Source of the DNA: Campylobacterales bacterium
Lineage (GTDB): Bacteria; Campylobacterota; Campylobacteria; Campylobacterales; Sulfurimonadaceae
Assembly (NCBI GenBank): GCA_016938735.1
Contig: JAFGUB010000031.1
Span: 1-44,643 of the forward strand
Length of the DNA: 44,643 nucleotides
Reading direction: 5' to 3'
The notes below the pieces were generated by a model that was not told the DNA's origin, did no database searches, and was given only the letters and a program-made list of their open reading frames with translations. Position numbers and translations under genes: made by a program. Positions 17,135-25,056 of this stretch are shown in pieces. Each line of letters begins with the position of its first letter. The stretch's first letter is position 1.

Positions 17135-18484
17135 ATGAGTACTTGGACACCCGACAGCTGGAGACATTTTCCCATCAAACAACAGCCTGTCTATGAGAAT
17201 CAGCAGCACCTCGCAAGGGTAGAGTCGGAACTTCGCAACTATCCGCCGCTCGTCTTTGCCGGAGAAGCCAGAAACCTCAAAAAACAGCTTGCCGATGTGG
17301 CGGCGGGGAACGCCTTTTTGCTCCAAGGCGGAGATTGTGCGGAAAGTTTTTCAGAGTTTCACGCCAGCAATATCCGCGACACCTTTAAAGTGATGCTGCA
17401 GATGGCGGTAGTGCTGACTTATGCAGGCGGCGTACCGGTGGTTAAAATCGGTCGCGTCGGAGGGCAGTTTGCCAAACCCCGCTCCGCCGATACCGAAACA
17501 ATCGGCGGTGTGACTTTGCCAAGTTATCGCGGTGACATCATCAATGGCGTCGAATTTACGGCTGAGGCGCGTATTCCCGATCCCGAGCGCATGATCAAAG
17601 CGTATAATCAGTCTGCGGCAACGCTTAATCTTCTGCGTGCGTTTGCCTCCGGCGGATTGGCTGATCTCAATCAGGTGCACAAATGGAATCTGGGCTTTGC
17701 GTCACAAAACGAGGTGAGCGAAAAGTATGAGGAGTTGGCACGTCGCATCGAAGATTCACTGCGCTTCATGGAGGCGTGCGGTGTGACGTCGCGCAACTAC
17801 CGTACTTTGCGCGAAACTGATTTTTATACCTCTCATGAGGCACTGCTGCTGAGTTACGAGCAGGCTTTTACACGTCAAGATTCGCTCACGGGCGATTGGT
17901 ACGATACTTCGGCGCACATGCTCTGGATCGGCGACCGTACCCGCGAGGTAGAGGGGGCTCATGTCGAATATCTGCGGGGCATTCACAACCCCGTCGGTGT
18001 CAAGTGTGGTCCAAGCATGAAGAGCGACGATCTACTGCGTCTGTGTGAAGCGCTCAATCCGCTCAATGAAGCAGGACGGCTCAATCTGATCGTACGGATG
18101 GGTGCCAATAAAGTGCTTGATGGGATGCCGCGTCTAGTGCAGGCGGTCAAATCGGCCGGATACAACGTCGTTTGGAGCTGTGATCCGATGCACGGCAACG
18201 TCTATAAAACGGCCAACGGGTTCAAATCGCGCCCTGTCGATGCGATCTTGACGGAGATGAAAGAGTTCTTCCAAGTCCACAAAAATGAAGGTACTGTTGC
18301 CGGTGGTGTTCATCTGGAGATGACGGGTAAAAACGTTACTGAGTGTACCGGCGGTACTTTTGTGGTGACCGAAGAGGATCTCTCCAGCCGCTACCACACC
18401 CACTGCGACCCCCGCCTCAATGCCGATCAATCGCTTGAACTGGCATTTATGATTGCCGACACCCTCAAAGAGTCCCGCAAATAA
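17135..18484 (+). CDS. aroG: 3-Deoxy-7-phosphoheptulonate synthase, class II
   Basis: The 449-residue enzyme joins phosphoenolpyruvate and erythrose 4-phosphate in the first step of the shikimate pathway. It is the plant-like class II form: [37 protein letters not shown] and [15 protein letters not shown] are diagnostic, and include metal ligands and phosphate-binding residues. A -10-like GCTAAAAT lies upstream near 17095 and an AAAAGG ribosome-binding site precedes the ATG. The gene is monocistronic and followed by two TTACATGTAA palindromes that separate it from convergent pilT. The symbol follows the M. tuberculosis class II enzyme. Confidence 0.95.
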   Translation: MSTWTPDSWRHFPIKQQPVYENQQHLARVESELRNYPPLVFAGEARNLKKQLADVAAGNAFLLQGGDCAESFSEFHASNIRDTFKVMLQMAVVLTYAGGVPVVKIGRVGGQFAKPRSADTETIGGVTLPSYRGDIINGVEFTAEARIPDPERMIKAYNQSAATLNLLRAFASGGLADLNQVHKWNLGFASQNEVSEKYEELARRIEDSLRFMEACGVTSRNYRTLRETDFYTSHEALLLSYEQAFTRQDSLTGDWYDTSAHMLWIGDRTREVEGAHVEYLRGIHNPVGVKCGPSMKSDDLLRLCEALNPLNEAGRLNLIVRMGANKVLDGMPRLVQAVKSAGYNVVWSCDPMHGNVYKTANGFKSRPVDAILTEMKEFFQVHKNEGTVAGGVHLEMTGKNVTECTGGTFVVTEEDLSSRYHTHCDPRLNADQSLELAFMIADTLKESRK

Positions 18485-18487
18485 CGC

Positions 18488-18521
18488 CTTACATGTAAGG
18501 AACTCAAGCCTTACATGTAAG
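18488..18521. terminator. Paired TTACATGTAA palindromes, probable bidirectional terminator
   Basis: Two copies of CTTACATGTAAG, at 18488-18499 and 18510-18521, are separated by 10 nt in the gap between the convergent aroG and pilT genes. Each can fold by itself (GCCTTACATGTAAGG). The two can also pair with each other, forming a longer stem with a loop. The minus-strand side lacks a clean T-tract; the plus-strand side is followed by CTTCTCTCTTCT. Confidence 0.5.
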
Positions 18522-18532
18522 CCTTCTCTCTT

Positions 18533-19603
18533 CTACAGAGCTTGAATCATGCGTACAAGTTCATCCGGACGGTTGGAGAACTGAATCGCACTCTCTTTGG
18601 TAATCATTTTTTTGCGCAGGAAGTCGATTAGCTCTTGCGACTGCGTGACCATCCCCGTACCGGCTTGGTTGAGCTGCATTTGTGAGTAGAGCTGATGCAC
18701 TTTATCTTCACGAATCAGGTTGGCGATGGCTGGGTTGGTGATGAAGATCTCCTGTGCCGCCACGCGGCCGCCTCCGATTTTGGGTAGCAGCGCCTGAGAG
18801 ATAACGGCGATGAGGGAGGTCGAGAGCTGGGCGCGTACCTGCGGCTGTTCGTCTCCGGCGAAGACGTCGATGATACGGTTGATGGTTTGGGGTGCGGAGT
18901 TGGTATGCAAGGTTCCAAATACCAAGTGACCCGTCTCTGCGGCGGTGAGCGCGGCCGAGATGGTTTCGCGGTCGCGCATCTCCCCGATCAGGATAACGTC
19001 GGGGTCTTCACGCATGGCGTATTTGAGTGCGGTAGAGAAGCTGCCGGTGTCGGTATCGATGTTGCGGTGTGAAAAGAGGCACTTTTTATTTTGGTGCACA
19101 AACTCCACCGGGTCTTCGACGGTGATGATGTGTTTGGATTCGGTCATGTTGATCTCATTGAGCATCGCCGCAAGGGTGGTTGATTTACCGCTACCCGTTG
19201 GGCCTGTGACCAGAATCAGCCCCTTTTCGCGCTTGATGATCTCTTTGAAAATCTGCTTGGCATTGAGCTGATCGAGTGAGGGTATATCGATGGGGATGAT
19301 ACGAAAGGCACAGGCGATGTCGCCCATCGTGCGGTAGTAGTTGGCACGAAAACGGCCGACGTCGGGAATGACCAAGGAGAAGTCAAGTTCCCAATCCTCC
19401 TCGAAGGCCTTTTTCTGCTTCTCGGTGAGCAGACTATACGACATCGCTTCAATATCTTCGCCGGTCAGGATCGGAAGATTGAGCGCTACCAGTTTTCCGT
19501 CGATACGGATTTGCGGCTCGGAGCGAGAGACGAGGTGTAGATCGGAAGCCTTGTAGGCGACGACGCTTTTAAGCAGTTTTTGAATATCCATCGTTTGACT
19601 CAT
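18533..19603 (-). CDS. pilT: PilT-like twitching motility ATPase
   Basis: The 356-residue protein is a hexameric retraction ATPase of type IV pili. It has the N-terminal PAS-like domain (SDLHLVSRSEPQIRIDG), Walker A VTGPTGSGKSTT (about residue 130), Walker B DPDVILIGEMRD, the AAETGHLVFGTLHTNSA box and AAQEIFITNPAIANLIRE near the end. Length matches PilT. No pilin or assembly gene is nearby. It overlaps the Spx/ArsC-like gene by ATGA. Confidence 0.95.
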   Translation of the reverse strand: MSQTMDIQKLLKSVVAYKASDLHLVSRSEPQIRIDGKLVALNLPILTGEDIEAMSYSLLTEKQKKAFEEDWELDFSLVIPDVGRFRANYYRTMGDIACAFRIIPIDIPSLDQLNAKQIFKEIIKREKGLILVTGPTGSGKSTTLAAMLNEINMTESKHIITVEDPVEFVHQNKKCLFSHRNIDTDTGSFSTALKYAMREDPDVILIGEMRDRETISAALTAAETGHLVFGTLHTNSAPQTINRIIDVFAGDEQPQVRAQLSTSLIAVISQALLPKIGGGRVAAQEIFITNPAIANLIREDKVHQLYSQMQLNQAGTGMVTQSQELIDFLRKKMITKESAIQFSNRPDELVRMIQAL

Positions 19604-19941
19604 GAAACAATTCCTTCATAAATATTGGGATCAAACCCCACGATCAAGCGTTGGCCCACTTCGATGACGGGACGCTTGATCAGAAGATTGTGGCTACAGA
19701 GATAGTCGCGCTTTTGAGCGTCGTTTAGATTCTGTGCTTTGAGATTGAGTGTTTTATACGTGGTGCCTTTGGTGTTGAGCAGCGTTTCAAGGTTACTTAG
19801 GCGTAGCCATTCGTCGATTTTTTCGCATCCTACGGGCGTGCTTTTGAAATCCACAAAACGTACCTCGATGCCCTTCTCCTTGAAGAAGGCGAGGGCCTTT
19901 TTGACGCTGCCGCAGCTTTTGATGCCATAGAGCGTGATCAT
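19600..19941 (-). CDS. ArsC/Spx family thioredoxin-fold protein
   Basis: The 113-residue protein has the family start ITLYGIKSCGSVKKALAFF, with a single Cys (Cys-Gly-Ser-Val), and the later NLLIKRPVIEVGQRLIVGFD, the conserved Arg-Pro segment. It resembles the YffB/Spx-like group rather than true arsenate reductases, and the absence of ars genes agrees. The role is probably glutathione- or thiol-linked but is not defined. It lies between gatC (3 bp gap) and pilT (ATGA overlap). Confidence 0.8.
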   Translation of the reverse strand: MITLYGIKSCGSVKKALAFFKEKGIEVRFVDFKSTPVGCEKIDEWLRLSNLETLLNTKGTTYKTLNLKAQNLNDAQKRDYLCSHNLLIKRPVIEVGQRLIVGFDPNIYEGIVS

Positions 19942-19944
19942 GGC

Positions 19945-20235
19945 CTACTCGATGATTTTGGGGACGATGAAGAAGTGTTCATCGCTGCGCGGCGCGTGCA
20001 TGAGGATATCGTCGTTGATGCGGGTGTCGCAAAAGGGGGTGTCTTCTCGCAGTCTGGTGGCGGTGTCGCTCATTGCGAAGCTGCCTTCGATTCGGGAGGT
20101 GTCGAGTTCACTTAGGTTATCGACGAATGCGATCATTTTGTCCATCTGGGCGATGATTTCGGCACGTTTGTCGTCAGAGACTTTGAGGTAGGAGAGGTTT
20201 TCAAGTTTGCTCAGCAGGGTATCGTCAACTTGCAT
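19945..20235 (-). CDS. gatC: Asp-tRNA(Asn)/Glu-tRNA(Gln) amidotransferase subunit C
   Basis: The 96-residue protein is the small subunit that holds GatA and GatB together in the amidotransferase that makes Gln-tRNA(Gln) or Asn-tRNA(Asn). Conserved features are LSKLENLSYLKVSDD, a long helix with MDKMIAFVDNLSELDT, LREDTP and the C-terminal FFIVPKIIE. AAGGCAG precedes the ATG. gatA and gatB are not in the window. It is the first gene of the leftward gatC-spx-pilT operon. Confidence 0.93.
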   Translation of the reverse strand: MQVDDTLLSKLENLSYLKVSDDKRAEIIAQMDKMIAFVDNLSELDTSRIEGSFAMSDTATRLREDTPFCDTRINDDILMHAPRSDEHFFIVPKIIE

Positions 20236-20363
20236 AGGCTGCCTTGTTTTGAAATGGTTACAGAGGGGCGATTGTAACAGATTTATCGTTACATGTAGCC
20301 CTCTTAGCCCTGATTAACGAACACTTTGCTACCATGACGCACTTTTTTTAGGGGGCAACGGTT

Positions 20364-20960
20364 TTGAGTCTGAAAGAAAATATGACGATGGTCAGGGAGG
20401 AGCTTAGCTCCGAAGAGCAATTTTTTGAAAGTGCGGTCAAGGCGGAACGCTTTGTCAAACGCTACAAGAAACCTCTGATTGGCCTGTTGGTGCTCATCGT
20501 GCTCGGCGTCGGCGCGGCGGCACTGTTTGAAGCGAAGAAGCAAGCGGATATCGAAGCGGCCAATGCCGCTTTGCTGACACTGCAAAAAAACGGCGATGAT
20601 GCGGCTGCGGCGGCCGAACTGCAGCAGCGATCACCTGCGCTCTTTGAGGCGTGGCAGCTCTCCTCTGCACTTGCCAAAGGCGATGTTGCGGCACTTGAGA
20701 CATTGGGTGCTTCGCAGGTAGCGAGCGTGGCCGATCTGGCGGCATACCACAAGGCGGTGTTGAGCGAAGACGCCGCCGCGCTCGAGGCGTATACGCTCAA
20801 GCCCGATGCGATCTACCGCGACTACGCGTTGCTCCAGCTGGGTGTTTTGCTCTTGCGCGAAGGGCGTACGCAGGAGGCGCATCAGAAGTTGCAGATGATT
20901 CCTGAAGATTCGATGCTCTCTCGCTATGTGCAGCCGCTGATGCATTACGGAGCCAAATAA
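20364..20960 (+). CDS. Single-pass membrane protein with TPR-like periplasmic domain (YfgM-like)
   Basis: The 198-residue protein has a cytoplasmic N-terminus with acidic stretch LSSEEQFFESAVKAERFVKR, one membrane helix (about 36-54: PLIGLLVLIVLGVGAAALF) and an Ala-rich helical domain resembling TPR repeats. This is the plan of YfgM, a membrane-anchored TPR protein that works with the SecYEG-associated chaperone PpiD. The gene is followed after 2 bp by a BamB-like lipoprotein, the yfgM-bamB order of E. coli. The TTG at 20364 has AGGGGG upstream; an in-frame ATG at 20382 is the alternative. Similarity is by architecture and context. Confidence 0.7.
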   Translation: MSLKENMTMVREELSSEEQFFESAVKAERFVKRYKKPLIGLLVLIVLGVGAAALFEAKKQADIEAANAALLTLQKNGDDAAAAAELQQRSPALFEAWQLSSALAKGDVAALETLGASQVASVADLAAYHKAVLSEDAAALEAYTLKPDAIYRDYALLQLGVLLLREGRTQEAHQKLQMIPEDSMLSRYVQPLMHYGAK

Positions 20961-20962
20961 AC

Positions 20963-21952
20963 GTGAATCAGCTCTATATCGCGGCGCTTCTGGCGCTTCT
21001 GGCTCTAAGCGGATGCAGCTCCAAAGGGTATTACAAACCCGAGCAGGTCGAAGGGACGTGGAAGCACCGCTCCGCTTTGTCATCGCCTATCGTTGAGGTC
21101 AACAGTGATGCAGCGCTACTTGAAGACGGCAAGATTTTGACGCGTAATGAAGCGTTATCGTACACTCTGCCGCAAGAGTATCGTCTCGTCGGCGTGAGCG
21201 ATGGCCGGATCATCGGTGCGCGTATCGACGGCAGCCTCATTTTGGCTGATCGTACAGGCGAGGTCAAAACCTTTACGCTGGGCAAAACGGTCGCGGCGGC
21301 TTCGGTCGCAGGTGATCATCTCGCGGTGCTCTTTGCCAACAACGAAAAGGCGATCTATTCAGTCGCTACAGCTCAGCAGCGCTACAAAGAGATCGGCTCG
21401 CCGGTTACGGCACTAGACGGTCGCATCGCCAACCCCTATTTTCTCAACGATCTGGTGCTTTTTCTCACGCTTGACGGCAAAATCGACATCGTCAATACAG
21501 ATTCGCTTGAGCTGTTGCGCTCTATCATCGTCAGCTCCGAAGAGCACTTCAACAACATCATCTACTTCAATGTCGTTGATGAGATTCTCTTTGCCGCGAC
21601 AAGCTATCGTGTGCTCTCGCTGGCTGAACAGGAGATGCGCGCTTCGTACGAGCTGCGTGATGTGATCTTCACCAAAGAAGGGGTATGGCTGAGCACCAAA
21701 CAAGGCGAGGTGATCGCTTTGACCCCATCACTCACCCTCAAGGCCAAAAAGAAGTTCCCTTTTGCCCATTTTCTGGAGATGGCGCTGCATGGGGAGAAGC
21801 TCTACTTGTTGGAGCGTGAAGGCTATCTGCTAGAGATGAGCACCTCTTTAGAAGATCTGAAGGTCTATGAGGTAGATATTGACGACGGTTTCGTCTTTGC
21901 CTCTAAAGAGGCCATTTTTGTCAACGATCAGCGTATTTTGCTCTCAGAGTGA
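20963..21952 (+). CDS. Lipoprotein with beta-propeller-like repeats (BamB-like)
   Basis: The 329-residue protein begins with a lipoprotein signal peptide ending in the lipobox LALSGC (Cys18). The rest is beta-rich with repeated units such as GRIIGARIDGSLILADRTG, LVLFLTLDGKIDIVNTDS and GVWLSTKQGEVIALTPS, like the PQQ-type propeller of BamB, a helper of the Bam outer-membrane assembly complex. The start is a GTG two bases after the YfgM-like stop. The stop overlaps the recombinase ATG (TGATG). The function is inferred from architecture and the yfgM-bamB-like order. Confidence 0.72.
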   Translation: MNQLYIAALLALLALSGCSSKGYYKPEQVEGTWKHRSALSSPIVEVNSDAALLEDGKILTRNEALSYTLPQEYRLVGVSDGRIIGARIDGSLILADRTGEVKTFTLGKTVAAASVAGDHLAVLFANNEKAIYSVATAQQRYKEIGSPVTALDGRIANPYFLNDLVLFLTLDGKIDIVNTDSLELLRSIIVSSEEHFNNIIYFNVVDEILFAATSYRVLSLAEQEMRASYELRDVIFTKEGVWLSTKQGEVIALTPSLTLKAKKKFPFAHFLEMALHGEKLYLLEREGYLLEMSTSLEDLKVYEVDIDDGFVFASKEAIFVNDQRILLSE

Positions 21953-22791
21953 TGTCGGGTGAACTTGAGGCTTTTGTCGAGTTTATCACGGTCAACAAGG
22001 CGTTAAGCCCCCGTACCGTTGCCGCGTACCGCCACGACCTGCATGATTTGGAGCTACGCGCCGCAAAACCGCTTTTTGCCCTTGATGGCGACGCGGTTTT
22101 GGGCTTGCTTGGCGGCATTGCCAACCGCCGCACCCTCAACCGCAAGCTCTCTGCGCTCAACAGCTTTTACGACTTTTGCTACCGCAGCGAATTTCACTCT
22201 AGCAAGCAGCACTTTACCCTCTCCAAAGTACCCAAAAACCTCCCCAAGTTTCTCGACTACACCGCCATCATGCGCGCCCTTGAGCTGATCGACCGCTCGG
22301 AGTGGATCGGACTGCGTGACTATGCGCTGATCCTTTTTCTATACGCTTCGGGGCTGCGCATCAGCGAACTGCTGGGTATACAGCGGCAGGATCTGGAGGG
22401 GATGTGGTTACATGTAAGGCACGGCAAAGGCGAAAAAGAGCGCATGGTGCCCGTCGCGGCAGAGGCGCTTGAAGCACTCAAGCACTACCTAGACGCCGCG
22501 CCGATGCATGCGCAAACGCTCTGGATCAACTACAAAGGCGGTGCGCTGAGCCGTATCTTCGCCTTTAAGATCACGCAAAAATATCTGGGCGTCTCGCCGC
22601 ACGTGCTGCGCCACTCCTACGCCACCGCACTCATCTTGGGCGGCGCGGATCTGCGGGTGGTGCAAGAACTGCTCGGCCACGCCTCGCTCTCCACCACCCA
22701 GATCTACACCCACATCCGCCGCCAAGACCTGCTTGAGACGCTCAACCGCTGCCACCCGCTTGCCGTTATGACAAGTGTGGATGCGCTATAA
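21952..22791 (+). CDS. Tyrosine recombinase, XerC/XerD/XerH type
   Basis: The 279-residue protein has an N-terminal SAM-like core-binding domain ([16 protein letters not shown]). Its catalytic domain contains all key residues: Arg in [11 protein letters not shown], Lys in [11 protein letters not shown], His-x-x-Arg in [10 protein letters not shown], His in [11 protein letters not shown] and the nucleophile Tyr in IYTH. Chromosome-dimer resolution is the most likely job, although it is shorter than H. pylori XerH. An ATG at 21952 overlaps the preceding stop by 1 bp. Its last 41 bp are repeated about 640 bp downstream beyond the Uma2 gene, so the present C-terminus (…AVMTSVDAL) may not be the ancestral one. 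Confidence 0.9.
   Translation: MSGELEAFVEFITVNKALSPRTVAAYRHDLHDLELRAAKPLFALDGDAVLGLLGGIANRRTLNRKLSALNSFYDFCYRSEFHSSKQHFTLSKVPKNLPKFLDYTAIMRALELIDRSEWIGLRDYALILFLYASGLRISELLGIQRQDLEGMWLHVRHGKGEKERMVPVAAEALEALKHYLDAAPMHAQTLWINYKGGALSRIFAFKITQKYLGVSPHVLRHSYATALILGGADLRVVQELLGHASLSTTQIYTHIRRQDLLETLNRCHPLAVMTSVDAL
22732..22772 (+). repeat. Direct repeat, copy A (3' end of the recombinase gene)
   Basis: This 41-bp segment matches 23372-23412 at 37 of 41 positions, including the identical 20-mer CTCAACCGCTGCCACCCGCT (22741-22760 and 23381-23400). It codes for [13 protein letters not shown]. Confidence 0.85.
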
Positions 22792-22821
22792 TAAATGCAT
22801 TTCGTTGCACGTATCAAGGAG
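22787..22821 (+). promoter_or_regulatory. -10 box and ribosome-binding site of the Uma2 gene
   Basis: TATAAT at 22787-22792 overlaps the TAA stop of the recombinase gene. AAGGAG at 22816-22821 lies 6 nt before the ATG at 22828 and decides that start over one 11 codons upstream. The inserted gene therefore appears to have its own expression signals. Confidence 0.55.
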
Positions 22822-22827
22822 CATCCG

Positions 22828-23361
22828 ATGGGCGCACTCAAATATATCGAACACTACAGCGTCGCCGATTACCGCCTATGGCAGGGGGATTGGGAGCTGA
22901 TAGCGGGCCGTCCTTACGCTATGGCGCCTTCTACTAGCTTCGAGCATCAGCGCATCAGCCTCAAAATATCCAGACAGCTTGATGAGGCGCTTGACGGATG
23001 CAGCGAGTGCAGCGCCGTATTTGAAACGGATGTCCTGTTTGCCGACGATACGGTTGTGCGTCCCGACTGTATGGTGATCTGCTATCAGCCCAAAGAGCAG
23101 CTCACCAAAGCCCCCGCCATCATCTTTGAAGTCCTCTCTCCTTCCACCGCCAAACGTGACGAAAACCTAAAATTCGGACTCTATGAAGCCGAAGGAGTGC
23201 ACTACTACGCGCTGGTCTACGGCGACCAACAAAAGGTTAAGCTTTATCTTCTTCACAATGGACGCTATCAAAAAGTAGGCGATTTTGAGCGCGAACGCTA
23301 CTTCTTTGAGCTGGATCGTTGCACGATTGATTTTGATTTTTCTAAAATCTGGCCGCATTAA
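22828..23361 (+). CDS. Uma2 family (DUF820) putative restriction-fold nuclease
   Basis: The 177-residue protein has the DUF820/Uma2 pattern: DYRLWQGDWELIAGRPYAM near the start, FEHQRISLKISRQLDEAL, then the PD-(D/E)xK-type core VVRPDCMVIC and IIFEVLSPSTAKRDENLK, with Asp, Glu and Lys in the expected order. The family is common in cyanobacteria and sporadic elsewhere. Nuclease activity is predicted from the fold, and the biological role is unknown. The gene lies exactly between the two copies of the recombinase 3' end, which marks it as an insertion. Confidence 0.85.
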   Translation: MGALKYIEHYSVADYRLWQGDWELIAGRPYAMAPSTSFEHQRISLKISRQLDEALDGCSECSAVFETDVLFADDTVVRPDCMVICYQPKEQLTKAPAIIFEVLSPSTAKRDENLKFGLYEAEGVHYYALVYGDQQKVKLYLLHNGRYQKVGDFERERYFFELDRCTIDFDFSKIWPH

Positions 23362-23371
23362 TTCTTCACTT

Positions 23372-23422
23372 CTTGAAACACTCAACCGCTGCCACCCGCT
23401 CGCCGCTATGACGCGGGAGTAG
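23372..23422 (+). pseudogene. Direct repeat copy B, remnant of the recombinase 3' end
   Basis: In frame this codes [16 protein letters not shown] and then TAG, the same ending as the recombinase apart from Val to Ala and the final residues. It has no start codon of its own. The most economical reading is that this was the original 3' end of the recombinase gene before the Uma2 gene was inserted with a replacement end. Confidence 0.7.
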
Positions 23423-23445
23423 GGCGCTTACATGTAAAGGATTCC

Positions 23446-24057
23446 ATGATGCTCGCCTCCTTTGTTCAGGGCCTGTTGCTGGGTTATGGCGCTTGCGTGC
23501 CGATAGGCCCGATTAATATTTTGCTGATGAACCTTGCGCTGCACTCCTATCGCTCGGCGCTCTCTACCGGCTTCGGTGCGATGAGCGCCGATATGCTCTA
23601 TCTGACGCTGCTAAGCTACGGACTGCTCTCGCTGGATGATTCCTTTTGGATGCGGCTGCTCTCGATCTTCGGAGGGCTTTTTTTGTGCTATCTGGCCTAT
23701 GCGTCATGGCGGGCGCGTCATGCGCGCTCCTCTCACCGTCACCTCGCGCCGCGCTCTTTATTGCGGCACTATGTGCAGGGGCTCACCCTCACCGCGCTCA
23801 ATCCCTACACCGTCGGATTTTGGAGCAGTGTTTCCCTGCTCGCACACTCAAGCCAAGACGATTATCTCTATCTTTTTGCGGGGATGGCGCTTGCCATCGG
23901 ATCGTGGATCACGCTGATGCCTCTGGCGATCTACCGCTCGCGCCATCTCATCGGCGACTCTGTGCTTTTAGTGCTTTCGCTGGTGTCGGCGGTTGTGTTG
24001 GCGGGGTTTGGGGCGATGCTGCTTTGGCGCGGGTTTGAGGGTTTTTGGGGAAGCTAA
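23446..24057 (+). CDS. LysE/RhtB family amino-acid exporter
   Basis: The 203-residue protein has about six membrane helices. It starts with the family signature GYGACVPIGPINILLMNLAL and repeats the helix-plus-Pro/Asn pattern in LTLTALNPYTVGFWSSVSLL. The substrate (an amino acid or related compound) cannot be told from sequence. An exact TTACATGTAA palindrome (23428-23437) runs into the ribosome-binding site AAAGGA just upstream of the ATG, so a folded palindrome could hinder translation. Confidence 0.88.
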   Translation: MMLASFVQGLLLGYGACVPIGPINILLMNLALHSYRSALSTGFGAMSADMLYLTLLSYGLLSLDDSFWMRLLSIFGGLFLCYLAYASWRARHARSSHRHLAPRSLLRHYVQGLTLTALNPYTVGFWSSVSLLAHSSQDDYLYLFAGMALAIGSWITLMPLAIYRSRHLIGDSVLLVLSLVSAVVLAGFGAMLLWRGFEGFWGS

Positions 24058-24121
24058 GCCGCCAAGAGGGATTTAGCCTCATTGCGCTATCATTGCGCCA
24101 AAAGCGCACAGAAGGAAGCAG

Positions 24122-24442
24122 ATGAGAATCGATATGGAAGCGATCGACAACAGGCGTCTGGCCGGCAATCACCTCAGTGAAATTCCCGCTGCGGCGCTGG
24201 GGATTCGCAAGCAGGTGCGCATTTACCACACGGTGGAGACCAACGGCATCAGTACGGTGATGGTGGTGCTCTCTCAAAAGAGCCGCATCGTGCTCAAAGA
24301 TATACCGACGCTCGAATCGATTGCCAATGCCGCCTCGTTTTATATTCAGAGGCCGCTGATTTACAAGATGCTGCTCTCGCAAGCGCCGATCTGCTCCAAA
24401 GCACGCAGCGCACTGGAGTCTCTGGGCTGGGGGATCGCGTAG
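24122..24442 (+). CDS. Conserved hypothetical protein, 106 residues
   Basis: A small soluble protein with a beta-rich centre (KQVRIYHTVETNGISTVMVVL, split by charged residues) and a helical C-terminal half containing two Ser/Ala-Cys segments. No signal peptide or membrane helix. I do not recognise the family. AAGGAAG lies 5 nt before the ATG. The stop overlaps the coaX GTG by 1 bp, so it is probably co-translated with coaX and hisG. Confidence 0.7.
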   Translation: MRIDMEAIDNRRLAGNHLSEIPAAALGIRKQVRIYHTVETNGISTVMVVLSQKSRIVLKDIPTLESIANAASFYIQRPLIYKMLLSQAPICSKARSALESLGWGIA

Positions 24443-25056
24443 TGCTGCTGTGCGACGTGGGCAATACGTCGTATCACTTTTTTGACGGTGTGCGCGATTA
24501 CCGCGCCGCTGCGGCGTCGTTTGACCCCGCACAGATTGATGAGCAGGTCTTTTATATTAACGTCAATCCGAAGCTTGAAGCGATTTTGGCTGCTTCGGGG
24601 TGGGTTGATTTGGGCTTACATGTAAGCAAACAAGGGTATTACGAAACCATAGGTATTGATCGTCTGGTCGCCTGCGAAGCGGCCGGGGACGGTCTGATCG
24701 TCGATGTCGGCAGCGCGATTACGGTGGATTTGATGGAGCAGGGGTGCTACAAAGGCGGCTTCATCTATCCGGGGATCGAGGCGATGCGCCGCGCTTATGC
24801 ACAGCTTTCAAGCCGACTCGATTACGCTTTTAACTTTGATATCGATTTGGATAAAATGGCATTCAATTCCCAAGATGCCGTAAGCTACGGATTTTTGGCG
24901 CCTCTGTGCGCCGAAGTGGCCCGTCACGACGCACGCGTGATCCTCACCGGCGGAGACGCGCATCGCTTGCTGCCGTATTTTAAAACGGCGCAGCACGATC
25001 CGCTGCTCATCTTCAAAGGGATGCAAAAAATCATCAATGAGGCTGCTTTATGTTGA
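24442..25056 (+). CDS. coaX: Type III pantothenate kinase
   Basis: The 204-residue enzyme phosphorylates pantothenate in coenzyme A synthesis. CoaX features are the phosphate-1 loop LLCDVGNTSYHF, IGIDRLVACEAA, IVDVGSAITVDLM and GGFIYPGIEAMRRAY. It is on the short side for the family, as in other Campylobacterota. The start is a GTG at 24442. An exact TTACATGTAA at 24616 is read as Leu-His-Val. It overlaps hisG by 7 bp. Confidence 0.93.
   Translation: MLLCDVGNTSYHFFDGVRDYRAAAASFDPAQIDEQVFYINVNPKLEAILAASGWVDLGLHVSKQGYYETIGIDRLVACEAAGDGLIVDVGSAITVDLMEQGCYKGGFIYPGIEAMRRAYAQLSSRLDYAFNFDIDLDKMAFNSQDAVSYGFLAPLCAEVARHDARVILTGGDAHRLLPYFKTAQHDPLLIFKGMQKIINEAALC

Noticed and set aside
18533-20235. A type IV pilus locus around pilT
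   Set aside because: Only the ATPase gene is present; neighbours are gatC and an Spx/ArsC-like gene.
22732-23422. Integron or phage attachment site at the recombinase repeat
   Set aside because: There is no attC-like structure, no phage gene and no tRNA; only a single-gene insertion with a duplicated 3' end is supported.
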